Shown here: piece after piece, positions 45,656-54,714 of the stretch
How the letters are laid out: the number at the start of each line of letters is the position of its first letter
Numbering within the stretch: the first letter of the stretch is position 1
From: Rhizobium altiplani
Lineage (GTDB): Bacteria > Pseudomonadota > Alphaproteobacteria > Rhizobiales > Rhizobiaceae
Assembly: GCF_001542405.1 (NCBI RefSeq)
Contig: NZ_LNCD01000085.1
Span: forward strand, 118,409-182,408
Reading direction: 5' to 3'
DNA length: 64,000 bases
Notes under the pieces: model-generated
Seen by the model: the letters and a program-made list of their open reading frames with translations, nothing else
Told to the model about the DNA's origin: nothing
Database searches by the model: none
Program-made: the position numbers and the translations under genes

Positions 45656-46642
45656 TCAGACGGGCTCCCAGCCGTCCTTCTCGCTGGCGCGGTAGATCGC
45701 ATCGATGAACTTCTGGCTGAGCTTCGAGCTCTCCAGCGTCACCACCTCTTCATTCTCACCCTTGGCAGCGCGCGCAAAGGCCTCGGCTTCGCGCTTGTAC
45801 TGGCGGCTGTCGGGGAAGCGGAAGATCGTTGATTCATTGTGGCTGCGGTTGGTGAGTTCGATCTCCTCGGCGCCCCAGCGGTCAGCATTGAACGGTGACT
45901 TCACCTCGATGAAGCCGTCGGTGCCATGGAAAACCATGACCTGGCGGTTCGCCATCTGGGTAGCGATATAGAAGGTCAGTTCAAAATCGCCGAAATCGGC
46001 CTTGACGCTGGAATAGATGTCGGTGCCGAATTCCGGGTCGCGGCGGGTGACGGCCTGGACGCGCAGCGGCTCCTTGCCGGTGGAAAAGCGTGTGCCGATC
46101 GTCGGATAGACGCCGATATCAGGCAGCGCGCCGCCGCCGAGTTCGGGAATGTTGCGCATGTTGCCGGGGTCGCGGTTGAAATACGTGAAGGCGCCCTGAA
46201 CATGCAGGAGTGTGCCAATCGCGCCGTCCGCTATCAGCGAGCGAACCTTCCGCCAGACCGGTGCGTAGGTGACCATGTAGGCTTCGGTGATGAGAACCTT
46301 GTTGCGGTCGCGGGCGGCAATCAGACTGTCGATCTCGTCTGCCTTGAGCGCGATCGGCTTTTCGCAGAGCACATGCTTGCCGGCATCGGCGGCCTTGATC
46401 GTCCACTCGACGTGCTGCGAGGTTGGCAGCGGAATATAGACGGCATCGATCTTGTCGGAAGCGAGCATCTCCTCGTAGGAGCCGAAGGCGTGCGGAACGG
46501 AAAAACGATCCGCCATCTCGCGAGCCCTCGCCAGATCGCGGCTCGCAACGGCCGTCACGACGCAGTTTTCCGCATCCTGAATGGCGGGTACGACGAGTTC
46601 ACGGCCGATCTTTGCGGTCGAAAGAATACCAAAACGCAGCAT
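45656..46642 (-). CDS. Gfo/Idh/MocA-family NAD(P)-dependent oxidoreductase
   Basis: A 328-residue Gfo/Idh/MocA oxidoreductase. The N-terminal Rossmann fold starts MLRFGILSTAKIGRELVVPA. AGKHVLCEKPIALKADEID is the EKP substrate/NAD motif with the conserved Lys, and GGALPDIGVYPTIGTRFSTG the C-terminal catalytic block. The start at 46642 follows AGGAGGA; the 36-residue upstream extension is read-through. It lies 2 bp from the convergent gtrA stop. The sugar or cyclitol substrate is not known. Confidence 0.9.
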   Translation of the reverse strand: MLRFGILSTAKIGRELVVPAIQDAENCVVTAVASRDLARAREMADRFSVPHAFGSYEEMLASDKIDAVYIPLPTSQHVEWTIKAADAGKHVLCEKPIALKADEIDSLIAARDRNKVLITEAYMVTYAPVWRKVRSLIADGAIGTLLHVQGAFTYFNRDPGNMRNIPELGGGALPDIGVYPTIGTRFSTGKEPLRVQAVTRRDPEFGTDIYSSVKADFGDFELTFYIATQMANRQVMVFHGTDGFIEVKSPFNADRWGAEEIELTNRSHNESTIFRFPDSRQYKREAEAFARAAKGENEEVVTLESSKLSQKFIDAIYRASEKDGWEPV

Positions 46643-46821
46643 AGCCTGGGTCCTCCTGGTTCGATTTTTGCGCACCTTAGTAAGCCGGCCACGGCGGCGC
46701 AATGGCGCGATCACAAATCGCGGAGTTGGTTTCCAATCGTTCGAAGCCACGCTAGGTTAGACTTCGGCGGTGTTCTGCCGCGTCAACGATTTCAATCAAT
46801 CCGGCACTTTAGGAGAGCGCT

Positions 46822-47769
46822 ATGGATATGCGCCGTCTTGGAAAAACCGGCCTTTCGATCGCCCCGATCGTCTTGGGCTGCAACGTCTTCAGCTGGACCG
46901 CCGACGAGAAGACGTCCTTCGATATTCTCGATGCCTTCTTCGACGCGGGCTTCAACACGATCGACACGGCCGACGTCTATGGAGCGTGGGTGCCGGGCAA
47001 CAAGGGCGGCGAGTCCGAGGAGATCATCGGCAAGTGGCTGAAGCGCGGCAAGGTGTCCCGCCACAAGGCCGTCGTCATCACCAAGGTCGGCTCCGACATG
47101 GGTCAGGGCAAGACGCTGAAGGAGACCTATATCCTGAAGGCGGTTGAGGATTCGCTGCGCCGGCTGCAGACCGACTATATCGACCTCTATCTCTCGCATT
47201 GGCCGGACGAGAACACGCCCTATGAGGAGACGCTCGGCGCCTTCGCCAAGCTGAAGCAGCAGGGCAAGATCCGCGCGATCGGCTGCTCCAATCTCGACGC
47301 CACGCAGCTTCAGGCGTCCTTCGATGCCGCCGAGAGGGCCGGCGTGCCGCGCTACGATGTCATCCAGCCGGAATACAATCTCTATGCACGCGCGAGCTTC
47401 GAGGGACCGCTGGCGGATCTCTGCGTCAAGGAAGATATCGGCGTCATCACCTATTTCAGCCTTGCCGCCGGCTTTCTCTCCGGAAAGTATCGCACGAAGG
47501 CCGATACGGAAGGCCGCGCCCGCGAAGGCCGGGTGGCGCAATATCTCGACGACAAGGGACTGCGCATTTTGGCAGCGCTCGACAAGGTCGTGGCGGAAAC
47601 CGGCGCCAAGCCGGCAGAGATCGCGCTTGCCTGGCTGCTCAGAAAGAAGAGCGTGACGGCGCCTATCGCCAGTGCTACCAGCCTGTCGCAACTTGAGAGC
47701 TTGACCAAGTCAGCGACGCTTTCACTCTCCGATGACGCGATGGCGCTGCTCGACAGGGCCGGCGCCTGA
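46822..47769 (+). CDS. Aldo/keto reductase
   Basis: A 315-residue aldo/keto reductase of the AKR superfamily. The catalytic set is Asp and Tyr in IDTADVYGAWVPGNKGGESE, Lys in VVITKVGSDMG and His in LYLSHWPDENTPYEETL. NADPH-binding blocks at the C-terminus are ITYFSLAAGFLSGKYR and ASATSLSQLESL. It starts at 46822 after TAGGAGAG. The overall form is a YghZ/Gfo-like AKR; substrate unknown. A GNAT gene follows 12 bp later. Confidence 0.92.
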   Translation: MDMRRLGKTGLSIAPIVLGCNVFSWTADEKTSFDILDAFFDAGFNTIDTADVYGAWVPGNKGGESEEIIGKWLKRGKVSRHKAVVITKVGSDMGQGKTLKETYILKAVEDSLRRLQTDYIDLYLSHWPDENTPYEETLGAFAKLKQQGKIRAIGCSNLDATQLQASFDAAERAGVPRYDVIQPEYNLYARASFEGPLADLCVKEDIGVITYFSLAAGFLSGKYRTKADTEGRAREGRVAQYLDDKGLRILAALDKVVAETGAKPAEIALAWLLRKKSVTAPIASATSLSQLESLTKSATLSLSDDAMALLDRAGA

Positions 47770-47781
47770 CGGGAGGGACCG

Positions 47782-48225
47782 ATGACCGTGACGATCCGCG
47801 ATGCGAAGCCCGAGGACGAAGCGCGCTGGCGCGAGCTTTGGGCCGGCTATCTCGCCTTCTACGAGGTCACGGTCGATCCTGACATCACCGATGCGACATG
47901 GCGCCGGGTCTTCGATCCGGCGTCTGCGATCTTCATGCGTGTCGCCGAGGTGGACGGCAAGATGATGGGTTTCACCCTCAGCCTGACGCATGAGGGCACC
48001 TGGATCCGTGGCAAGGACTGCTATCTCGAAGACCTCTTCGTCGATCCGGCCGCACGCGGAAAGGGTGTGGGCCGCGCCTTGATGGACGATCTCGTTTCGC
48101 TCTGCAAGAAGAACGGCTGGTCGCGGCTCTACTGGCACACCAGCGAACAGAACAAGACGGCGCGGGCGCTGTACGACAGCTATGTCGAGAACGACGGGCA
48201 CATCCGCTACCGCATCAATTTCTGA
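47782..48225 (+). CDS. GNAT-family N-acetyltransferase
   Basis: A 147-residue acetyl-CoA-dependent GNAT enzyme. MTVTIRDAKPEDEARWRELW opens the fold, YLEDLFVDPAARGKGVGRAL gives the acetyl-CoA pyrophosphate loop (RGKGVG), and YWHTSEQNKTARALYDSY the C-terminal motif B. The acceptor is unknown. It follows the AKR gene closely and its last 11 bp overlap the convergent M15-like gene. Confidence 0.9.
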   Translation: MTVTIRDAKPEDEARWRELWAGYLAFYEVTVDPDITDATWRRVFDPASAIFMRVAEVDGKMMGFTLSLTHEGTWIRGKDCYLEDLFVDPAARGKGVGRALMDDLVSLCKKNGWSRLYWHTSEQNKTARALYDSYVENDGHIRYRINF

Positions 48226-48832
48226 GCGGCGGGAAGCCCTCATACAAGCCGGCGTGGCTGCCCTCCCAGTTCCCCATGCCCGGCTTCGTCAGGATGCCGC
48301 GTGGCCTCACATAGCTCTGGATGACCCGGCGCGGCCGTTCGTGCCATTGGATGTTGAAGGCCCAGAGCTTCGGGAAGAAGCAGAGCGAGGCATAGGGCAG
48401 ATGATCGTGGATCCACCATGCCAGCCTCTGCCAGTCCTCTTCGTTGCTGTAGTTGTCGACCATCCACGGGACGACGACACAGGCGGTGGCACCCATGCAG
48501 CCATCGAAATCGCGCAGGTCCCAGATGTGATCGGCGGCCGTGGCGGCATTTGACGAGCAGTTGAGGTTGTTGCGGTTGCCGAACTGGTTGACCTCAGGCG
48601 AGCGATAGCCGGAACGGACGTGCAGCCGGCCGAACGTCGCCTGCAGCGGTTCCAGCAACTCCCCGCAGAGCCGCCTTCCCGCTTCGATCGCCAGATCGGG
48701 ATTTTCGGGGATATTCGGAATGCGATAGAAATCGGCGATTTCGGAATGCAGGAAATCACGGAGGAAGAAATTCTTCGAAAGGCGCGCACGCCCGAGTTCC
48801 TCCAGGCCCTTCATCGATCCAGGTTTCTTCAC
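48215..48832 (-). CDS. Peptidase M15A-like protein
   Basis: A 205-residue protein resembling the DD-peptidase M15 fold. LSKNFFLRDFLHSEIADFYR and LHVRSGYRSPEVNQFGN are the family-like substrate-binding blocks, and TAADHIWDLRDFDG the metal-site-like His and Asp. The canonical S-x-H-x-x-G-x-A-x-D is not fully kept. There is no signal peptide, so a cytoplasmic or phage-like role is possible. GTG 48832 is selected because GGAG lies 6 nt upstream; ATG 48814 is the alternative, and a start at 48907 lacks support. Confidence 0.55.
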   Translation of the reverse strand: MKKPGSMKGLEELGRARLSKNFFLRDFLHSEIADFYRIPNIPENPDLAIEAGRRLCGELLEPLQATFGRLHVRSGYRSPEVNQFGNRNNLNCSSNAATAADHIWDLRDFDGCMGATACVVVPWMVDNYSNEEDWQRLAWWIHDHLPYASLCFFPKLWAFNIQWHERPRRVIQSYVRPRGILTKPGMGNWEGSHAGLYEGFPPLRN

Positions 48833-48990
48833 GAAAAGCTCCCGTTGGTTGAACGTCTCACTCTGCCTCCCCCGCCGATCAACGCAACCCGAAAACGACC
48901 GGAACAATTGGCTACCTCCTGTCTTTCCCTAGCTTCCGTAGCTCCCCGCCAAGGAAGCGCGGATCCCCCACACCCAGGAAGGAAGAGACA

Positions 48991-49485
48991 ATGGCCAAAG
49001 AAAAGACCCTCGACGATCTATTCTACGATACGCTCAAGGACATCTATTTTGCCGAACGGCAAATCCTGCGCACCCTGCCGAAAATGGCGCGGGCGGCTCA
49101 ATCGCAAGAGCTGAAGGCCGGCTTCGAAAAGCATCGCGAGCAGACCGAGGGACATGTCGAGCGCCTGCAGCAGGTCTTTGACCTCGTCGGCAAGCGCGCC
49201 CAGGGCAAGACCTGCGAGGCGATCCAGGGCATCATTGCCGAGGGCGAAGAGATCATCGATGAGTTCAAGGGCTCGCCGGCTATCGATGCCGGTCTCATCT
49301 CCTCTGCGCAGGCAGTGGAGCACTACGAGATCGCCCGCTACGGCACGCTGAAGACCTGGGCGCAGACCCTCGGCAAGAAGGACGTCGTTGCCCTGCTCGA
49401 CAAGACGCTGCAGGAAGAAGCGGCAACCGACAAGACATTGTCGAAGCTGGCCATGACGGCTGCCAACCAGAAGGCCGCGGCCTGA
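48991..49485 (+). CDS. DUF892 ferritin-like protein (YciE/YciF type)
   Basis: A 164-residue four-helix-bundle protein of the YciE/YciF (DUF892) stress family, ferritin-like. It begins MAKEKTLDDLFYDTLKDIYF and has two E-x(n)-EQxxH-type helices (AERQILRTLPKM; FEKHREQTEGHVERLQQVF) and AQAVEHYEIARYGTLKTWAQ, the expected di-metal ligands (Glu and His). Role is general or osmotic stress; molecular activity unproven. The ribosome site AGGAAGGAAGAG precedes ATG 48991. Confidence 0.9.
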   Translation: MAKEKTLDDLFYDTLKDIYFAERQILRTLPKMARAAQSQELKAGFEKHREQTEGHVERLQQVFDLVGKRAQGKTCEAIQGIIAEGEEIIDEFKGSPAIDAGLISSAQAVEHYEIARYGTLKTWAQTLGKKDVVALLDKTLQEEAATDKTLSKLAMTAANQKAAA

Positions 49486-49498
49486 CCGTCGATCCGGC

Positions 49499-49518
49499 GG
49501 GATGCCCAACGGCATCCC
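49499..49518. terminator. Hairpin between DUF892 and LysR genes
   Basis: GGGATGCC (49499-49506) and GGCATCCC (49511-49518) pair around CAAC in the 39-bp gap between two convergent stops. It can end transcription from both sides; no long U-run is present. Confidence 0.6.
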
Positions 49519-49524
49519 TCCGCT

Positions 49525-50415
49525 TCACCCGACATAACGGAAGAAGTCGATGAAGGCACGCAGAGCTGGCCGCATCTGGCGCCGGCTCGGATAGTAGATG
49601 AATGGCCCCGGATAGGGCGAACACCAGTCCTCCAGCACACGGACGAGCTTGCCGCTTGCCAGTTCGTGCTCGACGCGCAGGTCGAACAGATAGGCGAGCC
49701 CCACGCCATTCAGCGCCGCGATCAATCCCAGCCTGTCCTCACTGACGATCAGGGGACCATCGACTCCCACAACCAGCTCCTGGCCGTCCTTTTCGAATTC
49801 CCAGCGATAGATCGTGCCGTTTGTAAAACGCCGCTTGATGCAGCGGTGGTGAACCAGATCGGAGGGATGCAAGGGTTTCGGGTGCCGCTCAAAATAGTCG
49901 GGAGAACCCGCAATCACCGTGGTCAGATTCGGCGAGGCCCGCACGGCGATCATGTCCGCCTCGAGGCTCTCCTCCAGGCGAATGCCGGCGTCGAAACCTT
50001 CCCGAACGATATCGGTGAACCCATCCTCATTGGCGATTTCGAGGGTGATATCAGGATAGCGGTTCAGGAATTCGCCAAGCCGCGGCGCAAGCAGGATATC
50101 CGAGGCAAAACGCGGCGCGGAGATGCGCAGATTTCCGGCCGGCCTTCCACCCGCCTCGGTGACCGCTTCCAGCGCGATCCCGATTTCATCAAGCGCCGGC
50201 TTCAGGCGCTGCAGCAGCAGACGCCCCTCCTCCGTCGGCGCGACACTGCGCGTCGTCCGTGCCAGCAGCCGGACGCCGAGGCTTTCTTCCAGGCGCGAGA
50301 TCGCGTGGCTGACGGCGGATGGCGCAATTTCCAGCTCCTTGGCGGCCGCGCGAAAACTTCGTCGTTCGGAAACGGCGGCGAGAACGACGAGTTGGGCAAG
50401 CTGCGTGCGGTTCAT
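49525..50415 (-). CDS. LysR-family transcriptional regulator
   Basis: A 296-residue LysR-type regulator. The N-terminal helix-turn-helix is RSFRAAAKELEIAPSAVSHA followed by ISRLEESLGVRLLARTTRS. The effector domain begins about residue 90 (GNLRISAPRFASDILLAPRL). It is divergent from the aldo/keto reductase gene at 50541 across about 125 bp, the usual LysR target arrangement, so that gene is the probable target (inference). The effector is unknown. Confidence 0.92.
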   Translation of the reverse strand: MNRTQLAQLVVLAAVSERRSFRAAAKELEIAPSAVSHAISRLEESLGVRLLARTTRSVAPTEEGRLLLQRLKPALDEIGIALEAVTEAGGRPAGNLRISAPRFASDILLAPRLGEFLNRYPDITLEIANEDGFTDIVREGFDAGIRLEESLEADMIAVRASPNLTTVIAGSPDYFERHPKPLHPSDLVHHRCIKRRFTNGTIYRWEFEKDGQELVVGVDGPLIVSEDRLGLIAALNGVGLAYLFDLRVEHELASGKLVRVLEDWCSPYPGPFIYYPSRRQMRPALRAFIDFFRYVG

Positions 50416-50540
50416 TGATCGAATGATTAGAACAGCCTGTTACGGATTGCACCCATTTTTTGAAGGCTGATGGGGCGCTAGTTTTCATCAGTACCCGGCA
50501 TCGACCGTGGTTTGACCTTTCGCTCACAAAGGAGCCCCGC

Positions 50541-51536
50541 ATGAAAACCCGCAAACTCGGAAACGACCTTGAAGTCTCTGCCGTCGGCCTCGGCTGCATG
50601 GGCATGAGCTTCGCCTATGGCGCCAGTGACGAAAACGAGTCGATCAGGACGCTGAACCGTGCCGTCGATCTCGGTATCACCTTCTTCGACACGGCCGAAA
50701 TGTACGGCCCCTACACCAATGAAGAGCTCCTCGGCCGGGCATTGAAGCCCGTGCGCGACCGCGTCGTCATCGCCACCAAGTTCGGCTTCAAGCTGGATCC
50801 GAATAAATCCGGCGCCGCAGCCCTGACCGGGGTCGACAGCCGCCCGGAAAACGTGAAGCGAGTGGCAGAAGCCTCTCTGAAACGGCTCGGCGTCGAAACG
50901 ATCGACCTTTTCTACCAGCATCGTGTCGACCCCAATGTGCCGATCGAGGAGACCGTCGGCGCGATGGCCGAGCTGGTACGCGAAGGCAAGGTTCGCGCAC
51001 TCGGCCTTTCGGAAGCCGGCAGCGCCACGATCCGCCGCGCCCATGCCGTCCACCCCATCGCAGCACTGCAGAGCGAATATTCGCTCTGGACCCGCGACCC
51101 GGAAAACGGCGTTCTCGACACGTGCCGCGAACTCGGGATCGGGTTCGTGCCCTATAGCCCGCTTGGCCGTGGCTTCCTGACGGGCGCTATCCAGAAGCCG
51201 GAGGATCTTGGCGCCGACGATTTCCGGCGCCAGTTGCCGCGCTTCCAGTCGGACAATTTCGACGCCAATGCCGCGCTCGTGGCAAAGCTCGAGGCAGTCG
51301 CTAAGGAGAAGGGCGTGACCACCGCACAGCTGGCGCTCGCCTGGGTCCTGCACCAGGGCGACGACATCGTGCCGATCCCGGGCGCTCGCAAGGTGAACCA
51401 TCTCGAGCAGAACGCCGCCGCAGCCGATATCGTGCTGAGCAAGACGGAGCTGACCGAACTGACAGAGACCATCTCGCTCGATCAGATTGCCGGCAAGCGC
51501 TACTCCGACGCGTCGCTCGCGATGACCAACCTCTAG
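50541..51536 (+). CDS. Aldo/keto reductase, likely LysR target
   Basis: A 331-residue aldo/keto reductase of the YajO/Tas-like group. Catalytic residues: Asp/Tyr in FFDTAEMYGPYTNEELLG, Lys in VVIATKFGFKL, His in LFYQHRVDPNVPIEETV. The NADPH-binding end is VPIPGARKVNHLEQN. It starts at 50541 behind AAAGGAG. It is a different sequence from the AKR at 46822. The LysR gene on the opposite strand likely controls it. Confidence 0.93.
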   Translation: MKTRKLGNDLEVSAVGLGCMGMSFAYGASDENESIRTLNRAVDLGITFFDTAEMYGPYTNEELLGRALKPVRDRVVIATKFGFKLDPNKSGAAALTGVDSRPENVKRVAEASLKRLGVETIDLFYQHRVDPNVPIEETVGAMAELVREGKVRALGLSEAGSATIRRAHAVHPIAALQSEYSLWTRDPENGVLDTCRELGIGFVPYSPLGRGFLTGAIQKPEDLGADDFRRQLPRFQSDNFDANAALVAKLEAVAKEKGVTTAQLALAWVLHQGDDIVPIPGARKVNHLEQNAAAADIVLSKTELTELTETISLDQIAGKRYSDASLAMTNL

Positions 51537-51637
51537 CCGAAAGGCGGAGGCATCGATTGCCCCCTGCCGCATCCGGCGATCTTGCCGCACCCATTCGCTG
51601 CACTATGCTATTGGGCATGTTCCTGGCGAGGTGAGAC

Positions 51638-51997
51638 ATGTCGGACCAGCAGGCAATCGAAGCAGTCGTCCATCTCTACGTCGAGGGCATGACCTTCGCC
51701 AACGAAGCTGCATTGCGGAAGGCCTTCCATCCGCAGTGCGACATCATCGGGCACTACGAGAACGCGGTCGAGTGGCTGAACCGGGAAGAATTCATTGCCG
51801 CGATCGTCGCCGAAGGTTCGGCACCACCCACAACCCAGCCGCACATGGACATCCAGATGCTTGACATCGTCGGCGATGCGGCGTGCGTGAAGGTCAGCGA
51901 CGATTTCGCCGGCATGCGCTTCACCGATTATCTCTCGATGCTGAAAATCGACGGCCGCTGGACGATCGTCAACAAGCTCTACTATCTCCACACATAG
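51638..51997 (+). CDS. NTF2-like (SnoaL/lumazine-binding-type) protein
   Basis: A 119-residue cone-fold NTF2-like protein. MSDQQAIEAVVHLYVEGMTF, RKAFHPQCDIIGHYENAVEW, AACVKVSDDFAGMRFTDYLS and DGRWTIVNKLYYLHT follow the strand/helix pattern of the putative lumazine-binding group. It begins at 51638 after GGCGAGGTGAG. Enzymatic activity or ligand cannot be inferred. The stop is followed within 5 bp by a terminator hairpin. Confidence 0.82.
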   Translation: MSDQQAIEAVVHLYVEGMTFANEAALRKAFHPQCDIIGHYENAVEWLNREEFIAAIVAEGSAPPTTQPHMDIQMLDIVGDAACVKVSDDFAGMRFTDYLSMLKIDGRWTIVNKLYYLHT

Positions 51998-52001
51998 AAA
52001 A

Positions 52002-52022
52002 GCCGGCGAGACGACCGCCGGC
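52002..52022 (+). terminator. Terminator of the NTF2-like gene with CTGACAAAG tag
   Basis: GCCGGCG (52002-52008) and CGCCGGC (52016-52022) form a perfect 7-bp GC stem preceded by an A-run. The tag CTGACAAAG follows at 52031-52039. Confidence 0.75.
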
Positions 52023-52072
52023 CCAGCTTGCTGACAAAGCCTTTAGCATATTGGGATGGAAGCTCTCTCCGT

Positions 52073-52185
52073 CGTCACCCCGACCGATGAGCCGGGGTCC
52101 AGCGCGCGCAAGTCCTTGCGCGCAAAAGGCCTTTCGCACCGCAGACGCGGTGCCGCTGGATGCCGGCACAAGGCCGGCATGACGG
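52073..52185. repeat. RIME-like palindromic intergenic repeat, copy 2
   Basis: A ~113-bp element matching copy 1 (20704-20818) in order: CGTCA-CCCCG, GAGCCGGGGTCCAGC, an inner GCGCGCAAG/CTTGCGCGC stem, CCGCAGACGCGG, GCTGGATGCCGGC and AAGGCCGGCATGACGG. It lies between two inverted terminator modules. Coding frames across it are not real genes. Confidence 0.8.
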
Positions 52186-52230
52186 AGAAACCGAACGCTC
52201 CGCAAAAAGAACACTTCGTCAGCAGTCGGA

Positions 52231-52251
52231 GCCGGCGAAATGATCGTCGGC
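52231..52251 (-). terminator. Terminator of pheT with CTGACGAAG tag
   Basis: GCCGGCG (52231-52237) and CGTCGGC (52245-52251) pair with one G-T wobble on the transcript. On the minus strand the hairpin is followed 8 nt later by CTGACGAAG (52222-52214). This mirrors the module behind the NTF2-like gene, so the two convergent genes carry inverted copies around the RIME-like repeat. Confidence 0.65.
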
Positions 52252-52275
52252 CCTTTGCTTCAGGAGATCTTGGCC

Positions 52276-54699
52276 TCAGGCTCTGAGAACGCCACCGGTG
52301 AACTTCGTCACGCTGGCAACGATCTTCTCAGTCAGCGCCTCGAAATCCTCGTCGGTCAGCGTGCGCTCGACCGGCTGGATCTGCACTTCGATCGCTACCG
52401 ACTTCTTGCCTTCACCGAGTGACGGACCCTCGAAGATGTCGAAGACATTGACTGATGTGACCAGCTTGCGGTCGGCACCGGTCGCGGCCTTGATGATCGC
52501 GCCGGCTTCCACCGATTTGTCGACGACGAAGGCAAAGTCGCGCTTGACGGCCTGGAAGGCAGACAGTTCCAGCGCCGGCTTGGTGCGGGTGGCTTTCTTC
52601 TTCGGCTCGGGCATGGCGTCGACATAGACCTCGAAGCCGCAGAGCGCGCCCGAGACATCGAGCGCTTCCAGCGTCGAGGGATGGAACTCGCCGAAATAGC
52701 CGAGCACGACCTTCGGACCCATCTTGATCGTACCGGAACGGCCGGGGTGGAACCATTCGGGACCGCCCTGCTCGATCTGGATGTTGCCCATCGGCAGGCC
52801 GCAGGCTTCGATCACGGCCAGCGCATCGGCCTTGGCGTCGAAGACGTCCACCGGCTTGCCGCCGCCCTTGGCAGCGTTCGACCACATGCGGCCGGAGCCT
52901 GACATCGATGCCGTGCCGCGACGGACGCCGCCGGCAACGCGGCGCTGGCCTTCCGGCCGGTCGTTCTCATAGGTGCCGGACACCTCGAAGATCGCAACGT
53001 CGCCATAGCCCTTGTCGCCATTCCGCTGGGCAGCCGTCAGCAGGCCGGGGAGCAGCGAGGGGCGCATGTCGGACATATCGGCAGCAATAGGATTGGCAAG
53101 CTTGAGTGCCGGCAAGCCGCCGCCGAAGAGCTTTGCCTGATCCTCTGAGATGAACGACCAATTGACGGCTTCCAGCATACCGCGCGAGGCAAGCGCGCGC
53201 TTGGCGATGCGAGTGCGGATCTGCAGCGTCGTCAGGATCCTGCCGTTGACGGCCGCATGGCTTTCCAACGGCGCCGGCTTGATGTTGTCGACGCCGTGGA
53301 TGCGCATGACCTCTTCGACGAGGTCGGCCTTGCCATCGACATCGGGACGCCAGGAGGGAACGGCGACGGAAACGCGTTCGCCCGAACCGGTAACCTTGAA
53401 GCCGAGGCGCGTCAGGATCTCGGTGCTTTCCTGCGTGGAAACCTCAAGACCCGTCAGGCGCTTGACCTCGGAGAAGGGGAAGTCGACGATCTTTGCGTCA
53501 TAACCGTTGTAGCCGACGACCTCTGCCTTGGCGGCCGTGCCGCCGCAGAATTCGAGCACCAGCTCGGTGGTGCGCTCGAGACCGGGAACCATATACTCCG
53601 GATCGACCCCGCGCTCGAAGCGGTAGCGGGCATCGGTGATGATGCCGAGGCCGCGGCCTGATTTCGCGATGTTCATTGGATCCCAGAGAGCGCTCTCGAT
53701 CAAGACGTCGGTGGTGTTCTCGTCGCAGCCGGAATGCTCGCCGCCCATGATGCCGCCGATCGACTCGATGCCATCGGCATCGGCGATCACGACATTATTC
53801 GGCCCAAGCTTGTACTCGCGCTGATCGAGCGCAAGCACCGTCTCGCCGTCCTTGGCGCGACGGACGGTCAGGTTGCCCTTGACCTTGGCGGCGTCGAAGA
53901 CGTGCATCGGGCGACCCTGGTCGAAGGTCATGTAGTTGGTGATATCGACGAGCGCGTTGATCGGGCGAAGACCGATAGCGAGCAGACGCTGTTGCACCCA
54001 TTTCGGGCTCGGGCCGTTCTTGACGCCGCGTACGAGACGCAGCGCAAAGCCCGGGCAGAGCTTCGGATCGTCAAGGTCGAGCGTCAGCCTCACCGGCGTC
54101 TCGCCTTCAACAGTGAAGGTCGGTGCCGGGCGTGTCTTCAGCGTGCCGAGGCCGGAAGCAGCTAGGTCACGCGCGATGCCGTAGATCGAAGTGCAATCCG
54201 GACGGTTCGGCGTCAGGTTGATCTCGATCATGGGATCGTCGAGATGCGCGTAGGCGGCGTAGCTTTCACCAACCGGCGCATCCTCGGGGAGATCGATGAT
54301 GCCATCGTGGCTGTCGGAGATCTGCAGCTCCTTCTCCGAACACATCATGCCGTGGCTTTCGACGCCGCGGATGTTGCCGACGGCGAGCGTCACGTCGATG
54401 CCGGGAACATAGGTGCCGGGGGCCGCGAAGGCGCCGATCAAGCCGGCGCGCGCATTGGGAGCGCCGCAGACGACCTGGACGGGGGCGCCCTTGCCGGTAT
54501 CGACGGAGAGAACCTTGAGGCGATCGGCCTGTGGGTGTTTCTCGGCGGTCAGGATCTTGGCGATGACGAAGGGCTTGAACGCCGCCTTGTCATCGACGTC
54601 CTCGACCTCGAGCCCGATCTCGGTCAGGCGGGTGCAGATTTCATCGAGGGTCGCATCCGTTTCCAGATGATCCTTCAGCCAGGAGAGTGTGAACTTCAT
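52276..54699 (-). CDS. pheT: Phenylalanyl-tRNA synthetase beta subunit
   Basis: The beta chain of the (alpha-beta)2 phenylalanyl-tRNA synthetase, 807 residues. The N-terminal tRNA-binding OB domain (about 40-150) shows HPQADRLKVLSVDTG and VVCGAPNARAGL. The B3/B4 editing domain includes NRPDCTSIYGIARDLAA and NALVDITNYMTFDQGRPMHV. The B5 domain and the C-terminal FDX-ACB anticodon-binding domain (LELSAFQAVKRDFAFVVDKS; SVAIEVQIQPVERTLTDEDF) follow. It starts 15 bp after the pheS stop. Confidence 0.97.
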   Translation of the reverse strand: MKFTLSWLKDHLETDATLDEICTRLTEIGLEVEDVDDKAAFKPFVIAKILTAEKHPQADRLKVLSVDTGKGAPVQVVCGAPNARAGLIGAFAAPGTYVPGIDVTLAVGNIRGVESHGMMCSEKELQISDSHDGIIDLPEDAPVGESYAAYAHLDDPMIEINLTPNRPDCTSIYGIARDLAASGLGTLKTRPAPTFTVEGETPVRLTLDLDDPKLCPGFALRLVRGVKNGPSPKWVQQRLLAIGLRPINALVDITNYMTFDQGRPMHVFDAAKVKGNLTVRRAKDGETVLALDQREYKLGPNNVVIADADGIESIGGIMGGEHSGCDENTTDVLIESALWDPMNIAKSGRGLGIITDARYRFERGVDPEYMVPGLERTTELVLEFCGGTAAKAEVVGYNGYDAKIVDFPFSEVKRLTGLEVSTQESTEILTRLGFKVTGSGERVSVAVPSWRPDVDGKADLVEEVMRIHGVDNIKPAPLESHAAVNGRILTTLQIRTRIAKRALASRGMLEAVNWSFISEDQAKLFGGGLPALKLANPIAADMSDMRPSLLPGLLTAAQRNGDKGYGDVAIFEVSGTYENDRPEGQRRVAGGVRRGTASMSGSGRMWSNAAKGGGKPVDVFDAKADALAVIEACGLPMGNIQIEQGGPEWFHPGRSGTIKMGPKVVLGYFGEFHPSTLEALDVSGALCGFEVYVDAMPEPKKKATRTKPALELSAFQAVKRDFAFVVDKSVEAGAIIKAATGADRKLVTSVNVFDIFEGPSLGEGKKSVAIEVQIQPVERTLTDEDFEALTEKIVASVTKFTGGVLRA

Positions 54700-54714
54700 A
54701 ATCTCTATCCTCCC

